From an uncultured cyanobacterium (GTDB lineage Bacteria; Cyanobacteriota; Cyanobacteriia; PCC-6307; Cyanobiaceae): DNA of 6,817 nucleotides. A model generated the notes under the pieces. It searched no databases and was not told the DNA's origin. It was given only the letters and a program-made list of their open reading frames with translations. A program made the translations under genes and the position numbers. Positions 1-6,291 of the stretch are shown one piece after another (positions within the stretch are counted from its first letter, which is position 1; each line of letters opens with the position of its first letter). The stretch lies in the NCBI GenBank assembly GCA_903862155.1, contig CAIOXF010000041.1:1-6817 (forward strand), in the 5' to 3' direction.

Positions 1-382
1 AATCCACCGCCACGCAGCAGCCCTGGCGGATGGCCAGCCGCTGCAGTTCCTCCACCTGGGCGGCGTTGAGCGCCACGGGTTTCTCGAGCAGCAGGTGTTT
101 GCCGGCCTCCAGCGCCTGTTTCCCCAGCTCAAAACGGGGGCCGGGCGGCGTGGCGATCACCAGCGCCTCAACAGCTGGATTGGCCAGCAGCTCCTGGAAA
201 TCGCTGGTGCCGTTGAGGCCGCTGGCGACGCAGGCGGCTTCCAGACGTTCAGCCCGCGGATGCCACAGGGCTACCGGTTCGGTGAGCGGGCAGCTGCGCA
301 GGGCCGGCATGTGTACCTTTTCGCCGAAACCGAGGCCGGCAATGGCCACCCCCAGGGGTTTAGCGGCAGGGGCGGCGGGCAT
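1..382 (-). CDS. Gfo/Idh/MocA-family NAD(P)-dependent oxidoreductase, N-terminal part (gene continues past the left edge)
   Basis: The window encodes the first 127 residues, starting at ATG 382-380. The N-terminus is a Rossmann dinucleotide-binding domain: a beta strand leads into the glycine-rich turn GLGFG (residues 16-20), followed by KVHMPAL, as is common in this family. Further on, VIATPP (75-80) and LLLEKPVAL (97-105) are the usual family signatures; the EKP motif (100-102) contributes a lysine near the nicotinamide site. Family members oxidise or reduce sugars, inositols or related cyclic compounds, but the substrate pocket lies in the missing C-terminal domain, so the substrate cannot be named. 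The start lies 13 bases after the stop of the upstream secreted-protein gene, which suggests co-transcription. No clear ribosome binding site precedes it. Family assignment is firm; the specific function is unknown. Confidence 0.88.
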   Translation of the reverse strand, partial: MPAAPAAKPLGVAIAGLGFGEKVHMPALRSCPLTEPVALWHPRAERLEAACVASGLNGTSDFQELLANPAVEALVIATPPGPRFELGKQALEAGKHLLLEKPVALNAAQVEELQRLAIRQGCCVAVD

Positions 383-395
383 GGCTGGGCTGGAT

Positions 396-845
396 TCAGG
401 CCAGCAGATCCTGCCCGGCGGCGCAGGCCTCTTCGATCACCTCATCTATCAGGGCATCGGAGCCAGCGGGGTGCCATTCGGCCCGCAGCTGGGGGATGCC
501 GTTCACCGAGGTGTCGCGGTAGAGCTTCTGGCCACAATCGATCTCCATCACATAGAGATCGCCCAAGGACGGGCGCTGGCTGGTGTCGCCCTCGGGAGGG
601 GCGGCCTGGAAGCGGCTGAGCACCGAGAGGTTGCCGCCTTTCGTGAGCCGCAGGCTGCCCGCATCCCACCACTGGCGGCCTTCCGAACTGGCGGCCACCT
701 CATGCCACTCCACCGGGCCAGCCTGGGCGGCGGGCAGCGCTGGCACCAGCCAGGCCACCACGCTGAGCAGTGCTGCAAGAAGTGGCGCCACGTGTGGCTT
801 CAATGCCGAGGCAAGCCGAACACGCACGCTGCTGAGGCCCTTCAT
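396..845 (-). CDS. Small secreted protein, surface-adhesin E-like
   Basis: This is a 149-residue protein with a probable Sec signal peptide: basic N-region (MKGLSSVRVR), hydrophobic core at about residues 18-38, and a likely signal peptidase I site after AQA (40-42). The mature part of about 107 residues begins GPVEWHEV, has a WWD motif (59-61), a strand-rich middle, and two cysteines (C104 in EIDCGQ, C141 near the end) that could form a disulfide in the periplasm. This layout (Trp near the start, aromatic-Asp motif, 'DC' strand, final Trp-Pro and Cys) resembles the surface-adhesin protein E family (Pfam PF16747); that match is from memory and tentative. ATG 845 is chosen because AAGGGG lies six bases upstream and the signal peptide begins there. 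An in-frame GTG at 875 overlaps the accD stop by one base and would add ten residues. The function is unknown. Confidence 0.8.
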   Translation of the reverse strand: MKGLSSVRVRLASALKPHVAPLLAALLSVVAWLVPALPAAQAGPVEWHEVAASSEGRQWWDAGSLRLTKGGNLSVLSRFQAAPPEGDTSQRPSLGDLYVMEIDCGQKLYRDTSVNGIPQLRAEWHPAGSDALIDEVIEEACAAGQDLLA

Positions 846-850
846 CGGCA

Positions 851-856
851 GCCCCT
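851..856 (-). promoter_or_regulatory. Ribosome binding site for the secreted protein gene
   Basis: The minus strand reads GAGGAAGGGG, then CTGCCG, then ATG. The AAGGGG part lies six bases before ATG 845. It is the best Shine-Dalgarno-like sequence before any gene in the window, and it supports ATG 845 over the upstream in-frame GTG codons. Confidence 0.5.
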
Positions 857-874
857 TCCTCACCACGTTCACCA

Positions 875-1750
875 CTAGGCGACCACCGCTTCGCGCACCC
901 CGTGCATGCGCAGTAGGGAGGCAAAGGTGCTGCGGAAGCTGGTGCGGGGGACGATCGCGTCCACGAAACCCTTGGCCTGCAGGTATTCGGCGGTCTGGAA
1001 GCCGTCGGGGAGCTTCTCGCGCAGGGTCTGCTCGATCACGCGCCGGCCTGCAAAGCCGATCAGGGCCTTGGGTTCGGCCAGGATCAGGTCGCCCAGCATG
1101 GCGAAGCTGGCCGTGACCCCGCCGGTGGTGGGGTGGGTGAGCAGGGGCACGTAGAGCAGCTCGGCCTCCTGATGGCGCTGGAGGGCGCCGGAGATCTTGG
1201 CCATTTGCATCAGGCTGAGCATCCCCTCCTGCATGCGGGCGCCGCCTGAGGCGCACACAATCAGCACCGGATAGCGGCGGGCGGTGGCCTCCTCGATCAG
1301 GCGGGCGAGCTTCTCGCCCACCACCGAGCCCATCGAGCCGCCCATGAAGCGGAAGTCCATCACCCCCAGGGCCAAGGGGAGTCCATCCACGCGGCACAGG
1401 CCGGTGATCACCGCATCGCGCAGGCCGGTGCTGCGCTGGCTGTCGCGGATGCGATCGGCGTAGCTGCGCCGGTCTTTGAAGGCCAGGGGATCGGTGGGGG
1501 CCAGATCGCTGTCGAGGGCCTCGAAGCTGCCGGGATCGGCAATCAGGGCGATGCGCTCCTCGCTGTCGATGCGGTGATGGTGACCGCAGCCCTTGCATAC
1601 GCTGGCGTTGGCCAGCAGGTCTTTGCGGTACACCACCAGCCCGCACTCGGGGCATTTGCTCCAGAGACCGTCGTCCTCATTCACTTCCTGGGCGTTCCGC
1701 ACCACCGGAGCGGTCTTGCGGCGGTCGGCGAACCAGTCGAACAGCGACAT
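875..1750 (-). CDS. accD: Acetyl-CoA carboxylase carboxyltransferase, beta subunit
   Basis: AccD pairs with AccA to move the carboxyl group from carboxybiotin (on AccB) to acetyl-CoA, giving malonyl-CoA, the first committed step of fatty acid synthesis in the cytoplasm. The 291-residue length is normal. A four-cysteine zinc ribbon is intact (C33, C36, C52, C55: CPECG and CKGCGHH). The crotonase-like carboxyltransferase core follows, with MDFRFMGGSMGSVVGEK (about 132-148), the ASGGARMQEG loop (about 169-178) and HPTTGGVTASFAMLGD (about 208-223), which form the acyl-CoA site and oxyanion loops. The start at ATG 1750 gives the usual MSLFDWF N-terminus. No clear Shine-Dalgarno sequence precedes it, but an imperfect palindrome lies 18-37 bases upstream. 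It follows the prepilin peptidase gene by 39 bases. AccA, AccB and AccC are not in the window; in cyanobacteria they are usually unlinked. Confidence 0.97.
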   Translation of the reverse strand: MSLFDWFADRRKTAPVVRNAQEVNEDDGLWSKCPECGLVVYRKDLLANASVCKGCGHHHRIDSEERIALIADPGSFEALDSDLAPTDPLAFKDRRSYADRIRDSQRSTGLRDAVITGLCRVDGLPLALGVMDFRFMGGSMGSVVGEKLARLIEEATARRYPVLIVCASGGARMQEGMLSLMQMAKISGALQRHQEAELLYVPLLTHPTTGGVTASFAMLGDLILAEPKALIGFAGRRVIEQTLREKLPDGFQTAEYLQAKGFVDAIVPRTSFRSTFASLLRMHGVREAVVA

Positions 1751-1767
1751 GCGCGGGAGTAGCGGGG

Positions 1768-1787
1768 AAGGCTGAACGTTGAGCCTT
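1768..1787 (-). repeat. Imperfect palindrome between the prepilin peptidase gene and accD
   Basis: On the minus strand the 20 bases AAGGCTCAACGTTCAGCCTT form an inverted repeat with 18 of 20 positions symmetric: arms AAGGCT and AGCCTT around an AACGTT centre. It fills half of the 39-base gap. It could act as a protein-binding site upstream of accD or as a weak hairpin (6-bp stem, 8-base loop). No T-run follows, so a terminator is unlikely. Confidence 0.4.
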
Positions 1788-1789
1788 AA

Positions 1790-2638
1790 TCAGGCCATTA
1801 AAGGAGGGAAGCCCAGCAGCTTCAGCCAGGGCCCGTGGCCGGCCAGCCACACCAGGGCACCACCGGCCGCCAGGAAGGGGCCGAAGGGAAAGGGTTCATG
1901 GCGGCCAAGGCGCCCGGTGAGCCGAGCCAGCCCTCCCACCACCGCACCGCCAAAGACGGCCAGCACTACGCTGAGGCCCAGGCCGGTGAGCCCGAGCCAG
2001 GCGCCGAGAAGGGCCGCGAGCTTGGCGTCGCCCAGGCCGAGGGCTGGCTTGCCGATCAGCTTCTGGGCCAGGGCGCTCACCCCCTCAAAGCCCACCAGCC
2101 CCACACCTGCCGCCACCAGGTGATGGAAGAGCACGGCCTGGCCAATGGCAGCCCCCTGGCTGAAGCCGATCACGCCGCTCACCACCAGGCCCAGCAGCAG
2201 GCCATGGCGGCAGAGGGGCTCGGGCAACCACATCCGATCGAGATCGATCAGGGTGAGCGGCAGCAGCCAGCTGAGCAGCAGCCAGCCGCCGATCGCCAGC
2301 TGCCAGCCAGTGGGCTCGGGCCCCAGGCCGGCGGGCGCCGCCGCCAGCGCTGCCTGCAGGGCCGCCACCCAAAGGCCAGCGGTGAGCAGCTCCATCAGCG
2401 GATAGCGGATGGCGATCGGGGCGCTGCAATGGCCGCAGCGGCCGCGCAGCAGCAGCCAGCCCAGCACCGGCAGGTTTTCAAACCAGCGCAGCCGGCTGCC
2501 GCATTTGGGGCAGTGGCTGGGGGGCAGCATGATCGATTCCTCGCGCGGTAGGCGCCAGGCCACCACGTTGAGGAAGCTGCCCACGCAGGCGCCCATCACG
2601 GCCACCAGCAGCGGCAAGGTGGGAGACGTGAGCGGCAT
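1790..2638 (-). CDS. pilD: Type IV prepilin peptidase / N-methyltransferase (A24 family)
   Basis: This polytopic inner-membrane aspartyl protease cleaves the leader of type IV pilin-like precursors and usually methylates the new N-terminus. Counting from ATG 2638 (282 residues), a first membrane segment with GACVGSFLNVVAWRLP (16-31) is followed by a cytoplasmic zinc-binding loop with two CxxC pairs (C43/C46, C68/C71) and RYPLMELLT, all typical of the bifunctional PilD type. Catalytic aspartates are expected in TLIDLDRMWLPE (D132/D134) and in GLGDAKL (D204). Later hydrophobic segments complete the usual eight or so helices. The common LPD of the first motif is LPE here. An in-frame GTG at 2641 is an equally possible start. 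The gene starts 10-13 bases after the stop of the small protein gene, which suggests translational coupling. No pilin or pilus assembly gene is in the window. Confidence 0.93.
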   Translation of the reverse strand: MPLTSPTLPLLVAVMGACVGSFLNVVAWRLPREESIMLPPSHCPKCGSRLRWFENLPVLGWLLLRGRCGHCSAPIAIRYPLMELLTAGLWVAALQAALAAAPAGLGPEPTGWQLAIGGWLLLSWLLPLTLIDLDRMWLPEPLCRHGLLLGLVVSGVIGFSQGAAIGQAVLFHHLVAAGVGLVGFEGVSALAQKLIGKPALGLGDAKLAALLGAWLGLTGLGLSVVLAVFGGAVVGGLARLTGRLGRHEPFPFGPFLAAGGALVWLAGHGPWLKLLGFPPLMA

Positions 2639-2651
2639 CACAGCGAGGACA

Positions 2652-2900
2652 TCACAGTGGCGGTGGCTGGTTGCGGGCGAGACGCACGCGGGCTGGGGGA
2701 TTGCGGCGGCTGCGGGCGAGGCGCTCGGCGCCGCGGATCAAATCCAGGGGCACGAACTGTTCTTCGGGCAGGAGCACCGGCAGTTCGAACACCACCCGCC
2801 CTTGGCGCTGGTTGGCATTCAACACAACGCCGATCGGATCGTCGTAGCCACCTTCTTCCAGGTAGGCAAACAAAACGCGCCTCGCCGCAGCGAGCAGCAC
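2652..2900 (-). CDS. Small uncharacterised protein between prk and the prepilin peptidase gene (start uncertain)
   Basis: I do not recognise this protein. From GTG 2900 it has 82 residues. The N-terminal half looks globular and mixed alpha/beta (LLAAARRVLFAYLEEGGYDD, then GVVLNANQRQGRVVFELPVL and LPEEQFVPLDLI); the tail is basic and proline-rich. It has no cysteine, no signal peptide and no membrane segment, so it is probably cytoplasmic. The sequence is far more protein-like than the overlapping frames, which are arginine- and proline-rich. The frame stays open upstream to a stop at 3042-3044. The stretch just before GTG 2900 (DPLASLRLDRIDSR) also looks coding, so the true start is probably earlier, yet no ATG, GTG or TTG occurs there in frame. 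Its stop lies 10-13 bases before the prepilin peptidase start. Confidence is moderate for a real gene and low for the start. Confidence 0.65.
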   Translation of the reverse strand: MLLAAARRVLFAYLEEGGYDDPIGVVLNANQRQGRVVFELPVLLPEEQFVPLDLIRGAERLARSRRNPPARVRLARNQPPPL

Positions 2901-3059
2901 GCGGCTGTCGATGCGATCGAGGCGCAGGGAGGCCAGGGGATCCCGGCTTGGATTGGAGCGGCCACCACCTCCTGAGCCCGATGCTCCCGCAATCAGGAAT
3001 GAGGGACCGGAGGTGGCGGGTCTGGTGGAGGAGATCGTTCCTCACCCGGGCCGGATCAT

Positions 3060-3098
3060 GGCCGCCACAGTAGGCGCAATGGCCCTAATGGGGCGGCC
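3060..3098 (-). repeat. Inverted repeat downstream of prk
   Basis: GGCCGCC at 3060-3066 pairs perfectly with GGCGGCC at 3092-3098, giving a 7-bp GC stem with a 25-base loop. It begins 12 bases after the prk stop codon. The loop contains a further short pairing (GCCC/GGGC around a TAAT-containing loop). No T-run follows on the minus strand, so an RNA-stabilising or weak terminating hairpin is possible but unproven. Confidence 0.35.
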
Positions 3099-3109
3099 GT
3101 TGACGGCAA

Positions 3110-4012
3110 TCAGCCCAGCTTCTTCTTCTCCTCGATCATGCGGTGAATGATCGGGGTGAGGATCAGCTCCATGGCGAAGCCCATCTTGCCGCCGTTCACC
3201 ACGATCGAGGTGGGGCTGGACATGAAGGAGTCGTGAATCATGTCGAGCAGGTAGGTGAAGTCGATCCCCCACTTCTCGCGGGCACCCTTGCGGAAGTGAA
3301 TGATCACGAATGACTCATCCGGGGTGGGGATGTCGCGGATCATGAAGGGGTTCGAGGTGTCCACGGTGGGGACACGCTGGAAGTTGATGTCGGTGTTGCT
3401 GAACTGCGGGCAGATGTGGTTGATGTAATCCGGCATGCGGCGCAGGATCGTGTCCACGGTGGCCTCAGCCGAATAGCCGCGCTCCTTGTTGTCGCGGGCG
3501 ATCTTCTGGATCCACTCCAGGTTCACGATCGGCACCACACCCACCAGCAGGTCGGCCAGGCCGGCCACGTCGTAGCCGTCGCCCTTCACACCACCGTGCA
3601 GCCCTTCGTAGAAGAGCAGGTCGGTGCCAGCTTCGATCGGCTCCCAGGGGGTGAACTGGCCGGGCTCGAGGTTGGTGCCGAGGCGGCCGTTGTGCTCAGC
3701 GGCCTCCTCCACGGAGTGCAGGTAGTAGCGCTTTTGGCCGGTGCCGGTTTCGCTGTAGCTCTTGAACAGCTCCTCGAGCTTGTCGAAGAGGTTGGCCTCG
3801 GGGCCGAAGTGGGAGAAGTTCTCACCCTTGGCCAGGGCAGCGGCCATGGCCTCCTTCATGGGGCCCCGCTCGTAGCGGTGGTAGCTGTCGCCCTCCACCA
3901 CGGCGGGGCGGATTCCTTCGCGCTTGAAGATGTGCTCGAAGGCCCGCTTAACGGTGCTGGTGCCGGCGCCGGAGGAACCGGTAACGGAGACGACCGGGTG
4001 ACGCTTCGACAT
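3110..4012 (-). CDS. prk: Phosphoribulokinase, class I (proteobacterial type)
   Basis: This enzyme phosphorylates ribulose 5-phosphate with ATP to ribulose 1,5-bisphosphate, the Rubisco substrate, in the Calvin cycle. The 300-residue length and sequence fit the class I family known from Rhodobacter sphaeroides. Visible residues include the P-loop-like GSSGAGTST (12-20, Thr instead of the usual Lys, as in that family), catalytic D42 in EGDSYHRY, H45, R49 and K53 for the sugar phosphate, E136 in FYEGLHG, K170 and D174 in NLEWIQKIARDN, and R191/R192 in ILRRM. The only cysteine is C201. The N-terminal cysteine pair that gives thioredoxin/CP12 control in the longer class II enzyme is therefore absent. 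Class I enzymes are typically controlled by NADH and AMP; that this one is too is inference. It lies 46 bases after leuB, with no clear ribosome binding site before ATG 4012. Confidence 0.97.
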   Translation of the reverse strand: MSKRHPVVSVTGSSGAGTSTVKRAFEHIFKREGIRPAVVEGDSYHRYERGPMKEAMAAALAKGENFSHFGPEANLFDKLEELFKSYSETGTGQKRYYLHSVEEAAEHNGRLGTNLEPGQFTPWEPIEAGTDLLFYEGLHGGVKGDGYDVAGLADLLVGVVPIVNLEWIQKIARDNKERGYSAEATVDTILRRMPDYINHICPQFSNTDINFQRVPTVDTSNPFMIRDIPTPDESFVIIHFRKGAREKWGIDFTYLLDMIHDSFMSSPTSIVVNGGKMGFAMELILTPIIHRMIEEKKKLG

Positions 4013-4058
4013 CGGCGCAGGGAAAACAGTCGCTGCCGAGTTTGGCAGGTCGCCCTGC

Positions 4059-5144
4059 TCAGCCCTCCAGGGCGCGCAGCAGTTGTTCGCCCATGGCCTT
4101 GCAACCCAGCTGGTTGCAGCCCTCGGCCATCAGGTCGCCGGTGCGGAAGCCCGCAGCCAGGGTGCGCTCCACTGCCAGCTCCAGATCGGTCGCGGCAGCG
4201 TCCTGCTGGAGGCCCACCCTCAGCATCATGGCGGCGCTGAGCACCATGGCCATCGGGTTGGCCTTGTCTTGGCCGGCGATGTCGGGGGCTGAGCCGTGGA
4301 TGGGCTCGAACAGGCCCGGGCCGTCACTGCCGAGCGACGCCGAGGGGAGCATGCCGATCGAGCCGCTGAGCATGGCGGCCTCATCGCTCAGCACGTCGCC
4401 GAAGAGGTTGCTGGTGAGCACCACATCGAACTGGCGCGGCGCCCGCACCAGCTGCATGGCGGCATTGTCGACGTACATGTGGTTGAGCTCCACTTCGGGG
4501 TACTCAGCGGCGTGGAGCGCCTCCACCCGATCGCGCCACAGCTGGCTCACATCCAGCACGTTGGCCTTATCCACGGAGCAGAGCTTGCTGCCGCGCTGGC
4601 GGGCCAGATCGAAGCCCACCTTGGCGATGCGGTCGATCTCGTAATCGGAGTACGCCATGGTGTTGAAGGCCCGCACCTGGCCGTCGGCCTCCACCCGGCC
4701 CTTGGGTTGGCCGAAGTACACCCCGCCGGTGAGCTCGCGCACCACCACCAGATCCACGCCCTCGATCACCTCACGCTTCAGGGTGCTGGCGTCGATCAGG
4801 GCGGGGATGATCTTCACCGGCCGCAGGTTGGCGAACAGGCCCATGCCGGAGCGCAGGCCCAACAGGCCGGTTTCAGGGCGCTTCTCGCGGGGGAGGCTGT
4901 CGTATTGGGGGGAGCCGATGGCGGCCAGCAGCACTGCATCGCTGGCCTTGCAGGCTTCCAGGGTGCTGGCGGGCAGCGGTTCGCCGGTGGCGTCGATGGC
5001 GGCGCCGCCCATGGGCTGCTCGTTGTAGGTGAGCGAGAAGCCGTGGCGCTGGCTCACCGCATCCAGCAGCTGGCGGGCCACCGCCATGATTTCCGGACCG
5101 ATCCCGTCGCCGGCGAGCAGGGTGATCCGGTAGCTGCTGGACAT
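4059..5144 (-). CDS. leuB: 3-isopropylmalate dehydrogenase
   Basis: LeuB oxidises and decarboxylates 3-isopropylmalate with NAD+ to 2-ketoisocaproate, the third step of leucine synthesis, as a cytoplasmic dimer. The 361-residue length is normal. The N-terminus has AGDGIGPE (11-18). Substrate arginines are R98 and R108 (in LRSGMGLFANLRP) and R136; catalytic Y143 (ELTGGVYFG) and K193 (SVDKAN) are present. The metal aspartates are D226, D250 and D254 (the last two in NLFGDVLSDEAAM). The NAD loop LFEPIHGSAPDIAGQDKANP (278-297) contains D288, which marks NAD rather than NADP preference and separates it from isocitrate dehydrogenase. The start at ATG 5144 matches the family N-terminus. It follows lpxD by 44 bases, and a GC hairpin occupies the region where a ribosome binding site would be. 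No other leu gene is in the window. Confidence 0.97.
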   Translation of the reverse strand: MSSSYRITLLAGDGIGPEIMAVARQLLDAVSQRHGFSLTYNEQPMGGAAIDATGEPLPASTLEACKASDAVLLAAIGSPQYDSLPREKRPETGLLGLRSGMGLFANLRPVKIIPALIDASTLKREVIEGVDLVVVRELTGGVYFGQPKGRVEADGQVRAFNTMAYSDYEIDRIAKVGFDLARQRGSKLCSVDKANVLDVSQLWRDRVEALHAAEYPEVELNHMYVDNAAMQLVRAPRQFDVVLTSNLFGDVLSDEAAMLSGSIGMLPSASLGSDGPGLFEPIHGSAPDIAGQDKANPMAMVLSAAMMLRVGLQQDAAATDLELAVERTLAAGFRTGDLMAEGCNQLGCKAMGEQLLRALEG

Positions 5145-5151
5145 GGAATTC

Positions 5152-5164
5152 GCCCCGCCGGGGC
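5152..5164 (-). repeat. Small GC hairpin just before leuB
   Basis: The minus strand reads GCCCC GGC GGGGC, a 5-bp stem with a 3-base loop, ending 7 bases before leuB ATG 5144. It covers the positions where a Shine-Dalgarno sequence would sit. The only G-rich stretch upstream of leuB lies in its 3' arm. It could tune leuB translation, but so short a structure may be chance in GC-rich DNA. Confidence 0.25.
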
Positions 5165-5188
5165 CCGATGACAGTGGTGGGCGCGAGG

Positions 5189-6262
5189 CTACGGCGCGGG
5201 CTTGCTGGCCTTCTCCAGTTGGCGCAGGGTCTTGGCCAGCTCAGGCAGCTTGTTGAAGGCGGCCGAGCAGCGCAGCCAGAGGCGGTTGGGGATGGCGGGG
5301 TAGCCGCTCACCACCTCGCCGGCGGCCACCTCGCCGTGGATGCCGGATTTGGAGCTGGCGATCGAGCGATCCCCCATCACCGCCTTGTTGGCCAGCCCCA
5401 CCTGGCCGGCCAGGATCACGCCGTTGCCGAGGCGGGCGCCTCCGGCGATGCCCACCTGGGCGGCCAGGGCACAGCCCTTGCCGGTGCTCACCCCGTGGCC
5501 GACGTGCACCAGGTTGTCGATCTTGGTGCCGGCGCCAATGCGTGTCTCGCCCACCGAGGGGCGATCGATGGTGCTGCCGCAGCCCACCTCCACGCCGTCT
5601 TCCAGCACCACCAGGCCGGTCTGGGGCATCTTGCGCCAGCCGTTGGCGGTGGGCACGAAGCCGAAGCCCTCGCTGGCGATCACGGCGTTGGAGTGCACCA
5701 CACAGCCCCGGCCGATCCGGCTGCCGGGATGCAGCACGGCACCGGCGTGGATCTCACAGCCGGCCTCCAGCTGCACGTTCTCGTAGAGCACCACACCGGG
5801 GTGCAGGGTGCAGCCATCGCCGATCACCACATCGGCGCCCACCACCACCTGGGGGCCGATGTGCACGCCGTTGCCCACGCGCGCAGCCGGATCCACTACC
5901 GCACTGGGGTGGATGCCGGGGGGCTTGGGGGCGCGGGGGAAGAGGGTGTCGAGGGCTTCGGCGAAGGCCAGGCGGGGATCGGCCAGGGCCACCCAGGCGA
6001 TGCCGCGGCTGGTGAGCTGCTCCTGCAGGGCGATGGCCTCATCGCCCTTGGCGGGGATCAGCACGGCGCTGGCGCCGGTGCCGGCGCTGGCGGCCATCAG
6101 GGCATTGCCGGGCTCCAGAAAGCTGAGCTGCCCTGCAGCAGCCTGATCGAGGGCTGCGGCGCCGCTGATTTCGGGGTCGGCCGCCAGGTGCTGGGCGGGG
6201 CTGCCCGATTCGCCGGTGCGCTGGAGCTCGCTCAGGTGGCTGAGCAGGTGGCTGAAGCGCAT
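5189..6262 (-). CDS. lpxD: UDP-3-O-(3-hydroxyacyl)glucosamine N-acyltransferase
   Basis: LpxD transfers a 3-hydroxyacyl chain from acyl carrier protein to the 2-amino group of UDP-3-O-acyl-glucosamine, the third step of lipid A synthesis for the outer membrane; it acts as a trimer. From ATG 6262 it has 357 residues, slightly longer than the usual 340 or so. Residues 1-110 form the N-terminal uridine-binding domain. From about residue 117 a left-handed beta-helix of hexapeptide repeats begins (GIHPSAVVDPAARVGNGVHIG and so on). EGFGFVP (198-204) matches the conserved LpxD segment. The catalytic histidine is expected at H256 in KIDNLVHVGHG, aligning with E. coli H239. A C-terminal helix (about 325-350) ends the protein. 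The frame is open further upstream, but that part overlaps proB and has no LpxD character. LpxA and LpxC are not in the window. Confidence 0.95.
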   Translation of the reverse strand: MRFSHLLSHLSELQRTGESGSPAQHLAADPEISGAAALDQAAAGQLSFLEPGNALMAASAGTGASAVLIPAKGDEAIALQEQLTSRGIAWVALADPRLAFAEALDTLFPRAPKPPGIHPSAVVDPAARVGNGVHIGPQVVVGADVVIGDGCTLHPGVVLYENVQLEAGCEIHAGAVLHPGSRIGRGCVVHSNAVIASEGFGFVPTANGWRKMPQTGLVVLEDGVEVGCGSTIDRPSVGETRIGAGTKIDNLVHVGHGVSTGKGCALAAQVGIAGGARLGNGVILAGQVGLANKAVMGDRSIASSKSGIHGEVAAGEVVSGYPAIPNRLWLRCSAAFNKLPELAKTLRQLEKASKPAP

Positions 6263-6291
6263 GCCGCAGGCGATCTCACGTGGCGGGATCG

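Noticed and set aside
30..878. A 282-residue plus-strand open frame opposite the oxidoreductase and the secreted protein gene
   Set aside because: It is a GC-driven antisense shadow; the minus-strand products have clear Rossmann and signal-peptide features.
2638..3045. A 135-residue minus-strand frame overlapping the small protein gene, starting at GTG 3045
   Set aside because: The product is dominated by Arg and Pro with no pattern of hydrophobic core; the overlapping frame ending at 2652 is much more protein-like.
4023..4048. Possible terminator between leuB and prk (CTGCC/GGCAG stem, then TTTT)
   Set aside because: The stem has only five pairs and the four T bases lie six bases beyond it, so it falls short of an intrinsic terminator. 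A chance match is likely.
3416..4240. A 274-residue plus-strand open frame opposite prk and the end of leuB
   Set aside because: It crosses two well-supported genes, is Val/Gly/Ala-rich and has no recognisable motif.
4296..5171. A 291-residue open frame on the plus strand opposite leuB
   Set aside because: Composition is skewed to Gly, Ala and His and no domain is recognisable; leuB on the minus strand is complete with all catalytic residues.
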